A stretch of 64,000 bases of DNA from Desulfococcus sp041737845 (lineage in GTDB: Bacteria > Desulfobacterota > Desulfobacteria > Desulfobacterales > Desulfococcaceae), in NCBI RefSeq assembly GCF_041737845.1, contig NZ_JBGSQX010000037.1, forward strand, positions 7,176-71,175. Direction: 5' to 3'. A model generated the notes under the pieces. The model searched no databases. It was not told the origin of the DNA and worked only from the letters and a program-made list of their open reading frames with translations. Of the stretch, positions 45,665 through 55,281 are shown piece after piece. A program made the translations under genes and the position numbers. The stretch's first letter is position 1. Every line of letters begins with the position of its first letter.

Positions 45665-46063
45665 ATGAAAAAAATAATGATTTCAATATGCCTTTTGGCA
45701 ATTGCCATGCTTTTCCTGCCGCCGGTTTCGAGGGCGAATGACGCCGAGATCGAGAGGTTGGTGCAGCAGTTCTTTTTTAATGTCTCCAATGGCCACGGCA
45801 ACAGCGCAGCCGCCTTCTTGACCGATCCGATGCTGAGCGAGAGGGGGAAACAACTCAGGAATAATCCTGCTTATGGCAATTTTCTCAGAAAAATTCATGC
45901 CAATGCAACCATACGGGTGACCGACATCGTCGCCGTCAATGAGGGCACCAAAACCGTCGATGTGGAGATCCTCCGTCAAAATGAAACCATTCCTGAAAAA
46001 TTGCGCTATGTCGTCAAGATGGAGCAGAACCGATGGAAGATTTCTGAGGAAGTCAGGCCCTGA
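45665..46063 (+). CDS. Small exported protein, NTF2-like by appearance
   Basis: A 132-residue protein with a signal peptide (ISICLLAIAMLFLPP, cleavage near 'RAND') and a mature part with helix-strand pattern and 'VVKMEQNRWKISEEVRP' at the end, typical of DUF4878/NTF2-like lumazine-type folds. Function unknown. It lies 22 bases after the large matrix protein, so co-expression is likely. Confidence 0.7.
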   Translation: MKKIMISICLLAIAMLFLPPVSRANDAEIERLVQQFFFNVSNGHGNSAAAFLTDPMLSERGKQLRNNPAYGNFLRKIHANATIRVTDIVAVNEGTKTVDVEILRQNETIPEKLRYVVKMEQNRWKISEEVRP

Positions 46064-46098
46064 GTTTCTCTGTACCGGAGACGGATTGGAATTTCAGA

Positions 46099-46128
46099 CC
46101 TCGCTGAAGCCTGAAAATTTCAGCGAGG
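46099..46128 (+). terminator. Hairpin after the small exported protein
   Basis: CCTCGCTGAA (46099-46108) and TTCAGCGAGG (46119-46128) form a perfect 10-bp stem with a 10-base loop. No U-run follows. It may end or stabilise the matrix-protein transcript. Confidence 0.45.
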
Positions 46129-46186
46129 CCTACGCGGCCGGTCCCCATTTCCATCGAGCCATTCCGACGGATTATTAGGATAGATT

Positions 46187-47032
46187 GTGGTGTTGACAAA
46201 GAATTTAAAGAAATATGTCATGTCCCATTCCATCGCCGCGAGGCTTCAAATGCTTCCGGCTTTTATCATTATCGGGGCGATGAAATGCGGCACCACGTCA
46301 CTGTTTCGGTATCTTGAGAAACATCCGGATTTTATTGCCCCGAAAACGAAAGAGATCCACTATTTTGATTTCAAATATGACAAAGGTCTCGATTGGTATC
46401 GGCGACAGTTCCCCACGAAGATCCGAAAGTTGAAATGCCGGCTCCAGGGCAGAAGTATCGTCACCGGCGAAGCCAGCCCTTATTATATGTACCACCCCCA
46501 CGCCTGCCGACGGATATCGGCACTTATTCCGGAGGTGAAACTGATCGTCCTTCTGAGGAATCCCGTGGACCGCGCCTATTCGCATTATCATAATGAGATC
46601 CGGCATGGGCGTGAATCCCTGACCTTCGAAGAGGCCCTTGAAACCGAGCCCGAGCGTCTGAAGGGCGAACTCGAAAAAATGGTCGAGGATGAGCGCTATT
46701 TCAGCGTCCATCACGGCCATCACGCCTATCTTGGTCGGGGGGTCTATGTGGAGCAGCTCAAGGCCTGCCGAGTCTACTTTCCGAAGGAACAATTCTTAAT
46801 ACTGGACAGCGATGCTCTTTTTTCCGATCCCCAGACGATGTATGACCGGGTCTGCGATTTTGTGGGCCTCGCGCGCCACAGGATCGCGGAATTCAAGACG
46901 CACAACCCCGGCGGCTATCAGGAACAGATCCCCTCGGAATTGCGCAGGAAACTTGTCGATTATTACGCCCCTCACAATGAAGCGCTGTATGCATATCTCG
47001 GAATGGAATTTAATTGGGATAAACCGGCGTGA
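46187..47032 (+). CDS. Sulfotransferase domain protein 1
   Basis: A 281-residue PAPS-dependent sulfotransferase homologue. The 5'-phosphosulfate loop is GAMKCGTTSLFRYL (about residues 31-44) and the 3'-phosphate segment is LLRNPVDRAYSHYHN (about 119-133). It is nearest in layout to heparan-type N/O-sulfotransferases of bacteria. A GTG start is used, with AGGAT five bases upstream. It suggests sulfation of the polysaccharide. Confidence 0.9.
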   Translation: MVLTKNLKKYVMSHSIAARLQMLPAFIIIGAMKCGTTSLFRYLEKHPDFIAPKTKEIHYFDFKYDKGLDWYRRQFPTKIRKLKCRLQGRSIVTGEASPYYMYHPHACRRISALIPEVKLIVLLRNPVDRAYSHYHNEIRHGRESLTFEEALETEPERLKGELEKMVEDERYFSVHHGHHAYLGRGVYVEQLKACRVYFPKEQFLILDSDALFSDPQTMYDRVCDFVGLARHRIAEFKTHNPGGYQEQIPSELRRKLVDYYAPHNEALYAYLGMEFNWDKPA

Positions 47033-47065
47033 TAGGGGCAAGGGCTAAGGCCCAAGGGGCGAGCA

Positions 47066-47100
47066 GGTAGGATGGGTGGAGCGAAGCGGAACCCATCGCG
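47066..47100. repeat. Palindromic repeat of the widespread GTAGGATGGGTGGAGCG type
   Basis: GATGGGT (47071-47077) and ACCCATC (47091-47097) enclose GGAGCGAAGCGGA. Near-identical palindromes are scattered through many proteobacterial and cyanobacterial genomes. Preceded by a GGGGCAAGG-rich stretch resembling that at 9669-9700. Only one copy in the window. Confidence 0.6.
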
Positions 47101-47184
47101 AGCTGGCGGCTGAGGGTTGCAAAGCATCTACGCGAAGGTTTATATGACGATCATGACGACAGACGGCTTCACCGATCATCAGAA

Positions 47185-48837
47185 ATGTTCATAGACGCCC
47201 GCACTATCGATAAGGACGGGATCTTCCGCACAGACGTGTGCATCGCCGGTGCCGGGGTTGCCGGCATCACCTTGGCGCGGGAATTCATGGCTTCCGGCTT
47301 TGATACGTGCATCGTCGAGAGCGGGGGATTTAAGCCGGACAAAGCTACTCAGGCACTGTATTACGGGGAGAACATCGGGCTTCCGTATTACCCTCTGGAC
47401 ACGGCCAGAGGCAGGTTTTTCGCAGGCACTGCGCACTACTGGGGCGTCAAACTTCCGGGCCAGGAGATGGGGGTCCGCCTTCGTGCCCTGGATCCCATCG
47501 ATTTTGAAAAGCGGGAATGGGTGCCCCACAGCGGGTGGCCATTCGACAAGGCGCACCTTGATCCCTACTACGAAAGAGCCCACCGGTTTCTCAAGATCGG
47601 CCCTTACACCTACGAATCCGCGGACTGGGTCGATCCGGATTCCCGGCCGGCCTTCCCGTTTGTGGGCGATCGTGTCAAGACCACGATGTTCCAGTTTGCC
47701 CGGAGGGATATCTTTTTCAAGGACTTTCGGGATGAAATCGATCGCGCAGAGAGCGTCAAAACCCTGCTGCACGGAAATGTAGCCGAGATCGAAACCACCG
47801 AGTCGGGCAATGCGGTGACGGGTTTTCGCATAGCATGCCTGAACGGAAACCATTTCAGGGTCGAGGCCAGGCTCTATATTTTGGCCATGGGCGCAATCGA
47901 AATCCCCCGGCTTCTGTTGCTTTCTGACAAGGTATGGAAGCCAGGCATCGGAAACAATAACGACCTCGTGGGGCGTTTTTTCATGGAGCACCCCCACTTG
48001 TGGACGGGCAATTTTGTTCCGGCAGGTGTGTCGGTCTCAAACGCCATGCGGCTCTATGAAGTCCATCGAAAAAACGGCACGAATGTCATGGGCAAGATTG
48101 CCATCGGTGAGGCCACCCTCCGGGAAGAGAAATTGTTGAACTGGGTGACGTCCATTCATCCGGATTTCCGTCTGAGCCAGAACCATTATTTGTGCCACGA
48201 CACCCCCGGCGTCATCGCTTATCGGGAACTTAAGAAAAACATGCTGGGCGGAAGAATGCCGGTGAACCTCCTCTCCCATCTCAAAAACATGATGGTTGAC
48301 GGGAAGAGCATCGCGCGGGCGACCTATCGAAAATTCAAACGAACATTCAAACGCGATTTTGAACGCAACAAGCATGTTGCGGTCTGCTGGCTCAACCCCA
48401 TGGTCGAACAGGCTCCCAACCCCGACAGCCGAGTGGTGCTTGGAGAAGAGCGGGACGCCATCGGACAGCGAAGGGTAAGCCTGGACTGGCGTCTCACGTC
48501 CCTCGACACACATACCTTCACGCGGGCCCAGGAAATCCTTGACGAAGAGCTTCGAAAGGCCGGATTAGGGCATCTGATCATCCACACCCGGGCGGATCAA
48601 ATTCCACGCAACGTCCATGGCGGCTGGCACCACATGGGGACGACGCGGATGAACAGCAACCCAAAACACGGCGTGGTGGACGAACATTGCAGGGTTCATG
48701 GCGTCGGGAACCTCTTTGTCGCGGGAGCCTCGGTTTTTCCCACCAGCGGATACGCTAATCCGGTGCTTACCACTGTCGCAATCGTCATGCGTCTTGCCGA
48801 CCATGTCAAGGAGATTACAGCCAGGGGAAACGGATGA
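47185..48837 (+). CDS. GMC family FAD-dependent oxidoreductase
   Basis: A 550-residue flavoprotein. FAD binding is by VCIAGAGVAGITLAREF (about residues 14-30). The C-terminal GMC signature includes the catalytic histidine pair in GGWHHMGTTRMNSNP (about 475-489) and 'LFVAGASVFPTSGYANP' (about 508-524). GMC enzymes oxidise alcohols, often sugars. There is no signal peptide, so it acts in the cytoplasm. It is followed after 34 bases by a four-cluster ferredoxin and then an NrfD-like membrane protein, an unusual partnership. Confidence 0.9.
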   Translation: MFIDARTIDKDGIFRTDVCIAGAGVAGITLAREFMASGFDTCIVESGGFKPDKATQALYYGENIGLPYYPLDTARGRFFAGTAHYWGVKLPGQEMGVRLRALDPIDFEKREWVPHSGWPFDKAHLDPYYERAHRFLKIGPYTYESADWVDPDSRPAFPFVGDRVKTTMFQFARRDIFFKDFRDEIDRAESVKTLLHGNVAEIETTESGNAVTGFRIACLNGNHFRVEARLYILAMGAIEIPRLLLLSDKVWKPGIGNNNDLVGRFFMEHPHLWTGNFVPAGVSVSNAMRLYEVHRKNGTNVMGKIAIGEATLREEKLLNWVTSIHPDFRLSQNHYLCHDTPGVIAYRELKKNMLGGRMPVNLLSHLKNMMVDGKSIARATYRKFKRTFKRDFERNKHVAVCWLNPMVEQAPNPDSRVVLGEERDAIGQRRVSLDWRLTSLDTHTFTRAQEILDEELRKAGLGHLIIHTRADQIPRNVHGGWHHMGTTRMNSNPKHGVVDEHCRVHGVGNLFVAGASVFPTSGYANPVLTTVAIVMRLADHVKEITARGNG

Positions 48838-48871
48838 CAGGCGTGATGCGGAAGATGGAAAGTAATGCAAA

Positions 48872-49489
48872 ATGACACATTGGGTCATGGTCATCGATAT
48901 CCGGCACTGTATCGGGTGCAAAAGCTGCATCCTCGCCTGCAGCCAGGCCAATGACATCGCCGACGGGGCCTGGCGCAAAATAAAGGAGATGGGTGATCCG
49001 GAGCTTCCGGATCGGCGTCGGCATTTCCTGACCCGAGCCTGCATGCACTGTGAAAACCCTCCGTGCCTGAATGTATGTCCGACGACGGCGACCCACCGGC
49101 GCGAGGACGGCATCGTGGCCGTTGATCCGGACAAGTGCGTCGGGTGCGGCGCCTGCATCCTGGCCTGCCCCTATGATGCGAGGGTGCTGGATACGCCTCA
49201 GTATGATTTCGAGACCGGAACCTCCCGGCATGACCCCCGGAAAAAGACCTGCACAAAGTGTCATTTCTGCATGCCGAGGATCGAAAAAGGGAAAGAAAAG
49301 GGCTTGAAGCCGGGTGCGGACCCCGATGCGACCCCCTTGTGCGTTGTGACGTGCGGTACGGGGGCACTCCATTTCGGGGATATAGACGATCCGGACAGCC
49401 AAGTGTCTGCATTGATCGAAAACAACCCGACCATAAGGCTCTCGGAAGATTCGGGAACAAAACCCTCACTGTACTATATCATCGATTGA
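48872..49489 (+). CDS. DmsB/NrfC-like ferredoxin subunit (four 4Fe-4S clusters)
   Basis: A 205-residue protein with sixteen ligand cysteines in four groups: CIGCKSCILAC (13-23), CMHCENPPCLNVC (57-69), CVGCGACILAC (90-100) and CTKCHFC with a distal CVVTC. These fit electron-transfer subunits of the DmsB/PsrB/NrfC family. It has no signal peptide. Normally paired with a molybdopterin catalytic subunit; here the only neighbouring oxidoreductase is the GMC protein. Confidence 0.92.
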   Translation: MTHWVMVIDIRHCIGCKSCILACSQANDIADGAWRKIKEMGDPELPDRRRHFLTRACMHCENPPCLNVCPTTATHRREDGIVAVDPDKCVGCGACILACPYDARVLDTPQYDFETGTSRHDPRKKTCTKCHFCMPRIEKGKEKGLKPGADPDATPLCVVTCGTGALHFGDIDDPDSQVSALIENNPTIRLSEDSGTKPSLYYIID

Positions 49490-49498
49490 AACAGGGCT

Positions 49499-50383
49499 AT
49501 GGTCGAAATCATATCCGGAAAAAAACAGAATCACTGGCGCGGGCCGGCCGTACTCAACTTTTTTTTAGGGGGAACAGGCATTGGATTTTATATCCTGCTG
49601 GTCTTGTTCGGTCCGGACTCCAAGGCGGGGAGCGGCAATGTCATGGATCTCCTCCCCGCGGCCCTGACGGCTTTGGGGCTGGCGGCCGTTGCTGTGGAGG
49701 CTGGACGTCCATTCCGGGGGCTGTATCTCTTTTTGAATGTGAAACGATCATGGATGTCCCGCGAGGTCGTCTTTGCGACCCTTTTCATCGTGCTTTCCCT
49801 GATGGAACGGAAGCGCGGGGATACGGTATTGCCCATGCTTACGGCAACCGCAGGGGTGATGTTTGTCATCAGCCAGGCGATGATTTTGTATCGTTCGTCC
49901 GCCGTTCCGGCCTGGCGCCGCCCGATCCTTCCGCTGATGTTCATCACGGCGTCGCTCCTGAACGCCTTTGGTCTGGCTCTGCTGCTGGCGGCTGCGGATG
50001 TCTGCCCCGTCGATGAGGCTGTCCTGGTATACGGATGGGTTTGTATTTTTCTGGCGCTGGTGACTTGGCAGAAGGGCCTGTATGTCCGAACCCATATCGA
50101 AACGCCTGCGGCGGTTCCGCCGATTCGGTCACATCGGGTGAGGATCGCGGACGCGGGTGCGGGAGGGGTGCTGCCCCTGCTGATTCTTGCCGTACTCCTG
50201 TTCAGCGGAATTCCGCCAAAGGGGGCCGTTGCCTCGGCAGCTTATGCCCTTTGCGGGGCGTTCATATTGACCTGCGGGTATTACCGGCTGCAGCGGCTGA
50301 TCACCGGCATCGACTATTTGGTGCCTGTATCGATCGGCACTCCCGGGGAATCCAGAAAACATGACGCCTTTTTACAGACCTGA
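49499..50383 (+). CDS. NrfD/DmsC-type membrane subunit
   Basis: A 294-residue membrane protein with eight hydrophobic segments and the family-like 'FFLGGTGIGFYILLVLFG' and 'VEAGRPFRGLYLFLNVKRSW'. Such subunits exchange electrons with the quinone pool. Nine bases after the ferredoxin gene. The hexapeptide acyltransferase start overlaps its 3' end by 23 bases. Confidence 0.85.
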   Translation: MVEIISGKKQNHWRGPAVLNFFLGGTGIGFYILLVLFGPDSKAGSGNVMDLLPAALTALGLAAVAVEAGRPFRGLYLFLNVKRSWMSREVVFATLFIVLSLMERKRGDTVLPMLTATAGVMFVISQAMILYRSSAVPAWRRPILPLMFITASLLNAFGLALLLAAADVCPVDEAVLVYGWVCIFLALVTWQKGLYVRTHIETPAAVPPIRSHRVRIADAGAGGVLPLLILAVLLFSGIPPKGAVASAAYALCGAFILTCGYYRLQRLITGIDYLVPVSIGTPGESRKHDAFLQT

Positions 50384-51041
50384 CAATCGATTCGTACGCA
50401 AATGGACGCGGTTCTGGATCCAAAGGGGCGGTTTGACGCCCACGGGGCGCTTTGCCATGAGAATGGCCGCCCTTTTCGTCGCACCCCATAAATCGAGGGT
50501 TGCCCTGGCCCACCTGGCGCCGACGGGATATGTGGCCCCATCGGTGATCATCGATCATGATGAGCTTTCCCTGGGAAGCCGCGTTTTCATCGACGACGGG
50601 AGCATCCTTTTCAAGCGGGACGGAACAGGGCGCATGACCCTGGCCGACGGCGTGATCATCTTCCGGCAGGTCTTTCTGGAATCGGGGATGGGGGGGGACC
50701 TTTTCATCGATGAAAAGGCGAGCATCCACCCCCGCTGTCAGATCAACGCCTATCATGATTCCATTCATATCGGCAAAAACGTGATGCTCGCCCCGTTTTG
50801 CGCCCTCTACTCCTACAATCACGGGTTGAAGCCGGACATCCCCATCATCGAACAGCCGGTGGAAAGCCGGGGACCCATCATCATCGGCGACGGGGCGTGG
50901 CTGGGCGTCGGCGTCATCGTCACCAGCGGGGTCACCATCGGTGCCGGCGCGGCCGTGGGCGCAGGATCCGTTGTCACCCGGGATGTGCCTCCCGACACCA
51001 TCGCCGCGGGAAACCCGGCGCGCATTGTCAAGGAACGATAG
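50361..51041 (+). CDS. Hexapeptide-repeat acyltransferase
   Basis: A 226-residue left-handed beta-helix enzyme with many I-G-x-x-x-x-hexad repeats, notably 'IIIGDGAWLGVGVIVTSGVT' and 'VGAGSVVTRDVPPDTIAAGNPA' near the C-terminus, and a likely catalytic histidine in 'YSYNHGLK'. It probably O-acetylates a sugar of the polysaccharide. Confidence 0.88.
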   Translation: MTPFYRPDNRFVRKWTRFWIQRGGLTPTGRFAMRMAALFVAPHKSRVALAHLAPTGYVAPSVIIDHDELSLGSRVFIDDGSILFKRDGTGRMTLADGVIIFRQVFLESGMGGDLFIDEKASIHPRCQINAYHDSIHIGKNVMLAPFCALYSYNHGLKPDIPIIEQPVESRGPIIIGDGAWLGVGVIVTSGVTIGAGAAVGAGSVVTRDVPPDTIAAGNPARIVKER

Positions 51042-51057
51042 GAGCCGTTCAGACCCC

Positions 51058-52044
51058 GTGGAAAAAGTACATGAGAATCGAGACGGCGTGGAAATTAGCG
51101 TTGTGGTGTGCACCTACAACCGCGCCGACATGTTGGAAGAAACCCTTCGGAGTTGGGGAAGTGTTGAAAAGGGCGAATGTCGCGTTGAGCTGGTGGTGGT
51201 TGACAACAACTCGACGGACGGAACCCGGAAGGTGGTTGAGACGTTTGAGAAGTCCCACGGCGGCGATCTAAACTATGTTTTCGAACCCAACCCGGGCCTC
51301 TCCTTCGCGCGGAACAAGGGGATCAAGGCGGCCCGTGGCCGGATCATCGCCTTCGTGGATGACGACATCTATTTTCGCGAAGACTGGCTTCAGGCCCTGG
51401 TGTCGGTTTTTCAACGCCATCCCAAGACCGACGGCGTCGGCGGCAACTCCATCCCTTTGTTCGAGGGGCCCAGACCCGACTGGCTGACGGATGAGCTTGG
51501 GATGTTCTACGGATCGACCCTGTCCGGGGAAACCGAAAAACGAATGGTCTTTCCAGAGCATCCTTTCGGGGTCAACATGGCCTTCAGGCGGGAGGTGTTC
51601 GTTCGTGTCGGCGGGTTCACCACCCGCCTGGGGCGCATCAAGACATCCCTCCTTTCCAATGAGGAGAAGGAGCTGTTTTACCGCCTTCATCAGGCGGGCA
51701 TGTTTGTCCTGTATGCACCCGACATCGTGGTACATCACCGGGTCCCCAAGGAGCGCATGGATCAGCAATGGATCATCCGGCGGGTTTTCTGGCAGGGGAT
51801 TTCCAAGGTGGCGTTTACGCAGCTCACCAACAGGCAGGGCCGTTTCACTCTTTTACGGGATGCCTTGATCCACGGCAAGCGCGCCGTGTTTGGACAGCGG
51901 CCATTTTGCTGGAAAAACTGCATCCTCTTATATCCAAGGCAAGAGGTCAAAGAACAGATGAAGACCGCGCTATCGCTGGGGATTGCGAGGCAGAGCCTGA
52001 TTGAATTTATCAATTTCGATGTGAACAATTTAAGACAGGAATGA
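51058..52044 (+). CDS. Family 2 glycosyltransferase
   Basis: A 328-residue GT-A enzyme: 'ISVVVCTYNRADMLEETL' at the N-terminus, 'VVVDNNSTDGT', and the metal-binding 'IIAFVDDDIYFREDW'. GTG start at 51058 with AGGAG further upstream; an internal GTG at 51091 is also possible. Confidence 0.88.
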   Translation: MEKVHENRDGVEISVVVCTYNRADMLEETLRSWGSVEKGECRVELVVVDNNSTDGTRKVVETFEKSHGGDLNYVFEPNPGLSFARNKGIKAARGRIIAFVDDDIYFREDWLQALVSVFQRHPKTDGVGGNSIPLFEGPRPDWLTDELGMFYGSTLSGETEKRMVFPEHPFGVNMAFRREVFVRVGGFTTRLGRIKTSLLSNEEKELFYRLHQAGMFVLYAPDIVVHHRVPKERMDQQWIIRRVFWQGISKVAFTQLTNRQGRFTLLRDALIHGKRAVFGQRPFCWKNCILLYPRQEVKEQMKTALSLGIARQSLIEFINFDVNNLRQE

Positions 52045-52056
52045 CAGGACGGACGG

Positions 52057-52995
52057 ATGAAATCTGACTGGCCATTGATTACCATTGGAATCCCGACCTA
52101 TAATCGGGCTCACGGGACCCTGCCGCTGACCCTCGAAAGCGCGCTGGCGCAAGATTACCCGAACCTCGAAATCATCGTCTCGGACAACTGCTCCACCGAT
52201 GATACCGGGAAGGTGGTTACATCCTATAAGGACCCCCGGCTGAAATACATCCGCCGGCAGGTGAATATCGGTTCGAACGGAAATTACAACGCCCTTCTCC
52301 ATGCGGCCGGGGGAGGCTATTTCCTTCTGCTGCATGACGATGACCTCATCGACGGCGACTTACTCAGTACCTGTATGGAACGCGCCGGACATCAGGATAG
52401 CTTTGGGTTCATACGAACCGGAACCCGGATCGTTGATGGAGACGGTGGACTTGTCATTGAGCGGCCAAATAAAGTCAAGAGTAACGAAGCGTTGGATCTT
52501 TACGAGGCGTGGCTGACCGGCAAGACACCGTTTTATCTTTGCAGTACACTGTTTAATACCAGGGCGCTACGGGAAGCTGGCGGATTTCGATCTCGGAACA
52601 ACCTGTTTGAGGACGGTATCGCCATCATTGAAATCGCTCATCGATGGCCGATACTAAACATCCGGGAACTAAAGGCCAGCTTTCGGGAGCACGGCGAGCA
52701 GCGCACACACGCCGCTGCAGCCATCAAATGGTGCGAGGACTTCAAACAGGCGATCGACCTCATCTACCGATACGCCGAACGCGACAGGGAGGAACTCTAT
52801 GAGAAAGGGATGCGGCAATTTTCCAAGGTAGGGCTGCATTTCGCGGAGCGGGTCGAGCATCCTATCGTGAGAATCATGAGCATCTTCAAGGCCAGCAAAT
52901 ATTTCCCCTGCCGGTATTGGCCTGGAAAGAGAAAAAGGAATCTCATCGGCTGGGTGGGGTCGCTCTTCTACTCCGAAAGAAAACCTGTATTCTGA
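52057..52995 (+). CDS. Family 2 glycosyltransferase
   Basis: A 312-residue GT-A enzyme with 'ITIGIPTYNRAHGTLPLTLE', 'IIVSDNCSTDDT' and 'FLLLHDDDLIDGDLLS' (DDD metal site). Twelve bases after the preceding transferase; same operon. Confidence 0.9.
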   Translation: MKSDWPLITIGIPTYNRAHGTLPLTLESALAQDYPNLEIIVSDNCSTDDTGKVVTSYKDPRLKYIRRQVNIGSNGNYNALLHAAGGGYFLLLHDDDLIDGDLLSTCMERAGHQDSFGFIRTGTRIVDGDGGLVIERPNKVKSNEALDLYEAWLTGKTPFYLCSTLFNTRALREAGGFRSRNNLFEDGIAIIEIAHRWPILNIRELKASFREHGEQRTHAAAAIKWCEDFKQAIDLIYRYAERDREELYEKGMRQFSKVGLHFAERVEHPIVRIMSIFKASKYFPCRYWPGKRKRNLIGWVGSLFYSERKPVF

Positions 52996-53029
52996 AGCCG
53001 GAATCCCTTCCGGTCCAATTCGAGGATTT

Positions 53030-54091
53030 GTGTACGATCTCAATCTGATCACCCTGAGGATGACCAATCATGCCGGTCCATCGGGATATGACCGCCTAGC
53101 AGATCATCTGGACTGCCGGGTGTCCGCAGAACCAGTCCGGTGGACCCTCTTCCAGAGACTTCTCGCCAAAAACCTCAACCGGCTGGCCCATCGATCAGGC
53201 GTCAGGTGGTATCATCGGGGCGCGGTATACAATGAAGCTGTAGCCGCCTGGAAATGGCTGAAAAAATCCGGCCAGATTTTTCATTTCATATATGGTGAGA
53301 ACTCCTATCGGTACCTTGGGGAGATGAAGCGTACGGCCGTAAGAAACGCGGTGATCGCCACATACCACACCCCGCCTTCGAAATTCCGACAGCTTATCCC
53401 GAACCACAGGTTTTTGAAGCAACTTGACGCCGTTGTCATCGTATCCAATTCCCAGCGGGAAATATTTGATAGCCTGATTCTTCCGGAGCGTGTTTTCTTT
53501 GTGCCTCACGGGATCGATGTCGACTATTTTCGGCCCGAAGGCAGAACCCTCGAACCCGAAGGCAGGGATCGTGCATTCCAATGCCTGTTTGTGGGAACTC
53601 ATCTGCGCGATTTTCAGACGCTCTCGGAGGCCGCCAGGGTGATTGCGGACCGCGATCCCTCCGTCCTTTTCTGCGGCGTGATTCCGGAGGCCTTCCATGG
53701 CTTCTTCAAGGGAATCGAAAATGTCACCCTGATGACTCGGATATCGGATGAGCGCCTGCTTCAACTGTATCAGCAGGCCGATCTCCTGGTGCTGCCGTTG
53801 ATCGACGGCACCGCCAATAACAGCATCCTCGAGGCCATGGCATGCGGCCTGCCCATTGTCTCCACCGACATGCAAGCCACCCGGGACTATGTGGAACCGG
53901 AATGCGCACTCCTGGGGCCCAAGGGAGATGTTCGGGCTGTTGTTGAGGCGATTGAGGCCCTGAAGTGCGATTCAGGCAAAAGAAAATCCTTTGGCGAGGC
54001 GAGCCGCAGGCGTGCGATGGCGTTCTCCTGGGAAAGAGTCTCCAGTCAGATGAAAGCGGTTTACCGGGTCGTCATGGAGGTTGTACAATGA
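53030..54091 (+). CDS. Family 4 glycosyltransferase
   Basis: A 353-residue GT-B enzyme with 'VFFVPHGIDVDYFRP' and the EX7E-type region 'LVLPLIDGTANNSILEAMAC'. GTG start with GAGG just upstream. Its stop overlaps the next start (ATGA), so the two are coupled. Confidence 0.87.
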   Translation: MYDLNLITLRMTNHAGPSGYDRLADHLDCRVSAEPVRWTLFQRLLAKNLNRLAHRSGVRWYHRGAVYNEAVAAWKWLKKSGQIFHFIYGENSYRYLGEMKRTAVRNAVIATYHTPPSKFRQLIPNHRFLKQLDAVVIVSNSQREIFDSLILPERVFFVPHGIDVDYFRPEGRTLEPEGRDRAFQCLFVGTHLRDFQTLSEAARVIADRDPSVLFCGVIPEAFHGFFKGIENVTLMTRISDERLLQLYQQADLLVLPLIDGTANNSILEAMACGLPIVSTDMQATRDYVEPECALLGPKGDVRAVVEAIEALKCDSGKRKSFGEASRRRAMAFSWERVSSQMKAVYRVVMEVVQ

Positions 54092-55281
54092 ATATTGTAC
54101 TTTACACCAATAGCTTTCTGCCTTCCGTCGGTGGAAAAGAAATCGTTGTGCATTATCTTGCGCGCGAATTTCACCGGATGGGTCACCGAGTCAGGGTTTT
54201 GGGGCCGTCAGGGTGGTTTAAAAATCGTCGACTTAAATTCGGGTATCCGGTCCACCGATGGCCGACGCTGCGTGGGTTCATGAATGAGGTCGTTTTATCC
54301 TGGCAGTTGCGTATGGACCTCATTATTTTTGGTGCGGATGTTATTCATGCCCACAACACCTATCCATGCGGCTATACTGTCTCGAAAATAGGGAAAGGGA
54401 AACCGGTCCCGCTGGTGGTCACCCCCCATGGAACGGATATTCGCAGGATCCCGGAAATCAACTTCGGTATGCTGCTGGACCCTGAAAAAGCCTTCAAGGT
54501 CAAAGCGGCATTGGATAAGGCACAGATATTGACCGCCATCAGCGAAAGCATCCGGAAGTCCATCGTGGAGGCGGGTGGAGACGAAGACAAAATTATCGAT
54601 ATCCCCAACGGAATCGATCTGGAGCGATTCCAATGCGGGATGAACTTGAATCCGATGGAACGTATAGGCCTTCGGAATTCTCCTCGGATGATATTGAGCG
54701 TGGGGAATTATCGGCCGATCAAGGGACAGGAGATCCTGATTCAAGCCATGCCCTTCATTCTCAATAGCCATCCGGATGCCCGGCTGGTCATTGTGGGCAG
54801 AAACCAGGAACCGCTGAAACAAGCCGTCAGCGCGCTGAAGTTGGAGGACAAGGTGATACTGACGGGGCCGATACCGTTTCAGAATTTCGGGCGCAAATCT
54901 TCAAATGATGCGGCCGGCAGGGACGACCTGCTGGCAGCGCTCTATCGCGCTAGTGATGTTTATGTTTCAGCCTCCCTGGATGAGGGCGCCGAAGGCCTCT
55001 CCCTTGCGTTGCTGGATGCCATGGGTGCTGGAAAAGCCGTTGTGGCAACGGACATTTCCGGGAACCGGGAGCTTGTCCGTCACCAGCGAACCGGGCTGCT
55101 GATTCCGCCGGGAGACTCGGCAGCCATCGCCGAAGCCATCGCAGCCGTTCTTGACCATCGGGTTCTTCAGGAGAAACTTGGCGAGAATGCGCGGATGGCC
55201 GCCGAGGGATATTCTTGGGAAAATATCGCAAAACAATATTTATCTGTATATCGATGTGCTGAGAGGTTATTGAAGCCATGA
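54088..55281 (+). CDS. Family 4 glycosyltransferase
   Basis: A 397-residue GT-B enzyme: 'NSFLPSVGGKEIVVHYLA' at the N-terminus, 'VVTPHGTDIRRIPEI', and donor-site 'SLDEGAEGLSLALLDAMGAG'. The start is fixed at 54088 by coupling to the previous gene. Confidence 0.9.
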   Translation: MNIVLYTNSFLPSVGGKEIVVHYLAREFHRMGHRVRVLGPSGWFKNRRLKFGYPVHRWPTLRGFMNEVVLSWQLRMDLIIFGADVIHAHNTYPCGYTVSKIGKGKPVPLVVTPHGTDIRRIPEINFGMLLDPEKAFKVKAALDKAQILTAISESIRKSIVEAGGDEDKIIDIPNGIDLERFQCGMNLNPMERIGLRNSPRMILSVGNYRPIKGQEILIQAMPFILNSHPDARLVIVGRNQEPLKQAVSALKLEDKVILTGPIPFQNFGRKSSNDAAGRDDLLAALYRASDVYVSASLDEGAEGLSLALLDAMGAGKAVVATDISGNRELVRHQRTGLLIPPGDSAAIAEAIAAVLDHRVLQEKLGENARMAAEGYSWENIAKQYLSVYRCAERLLKP

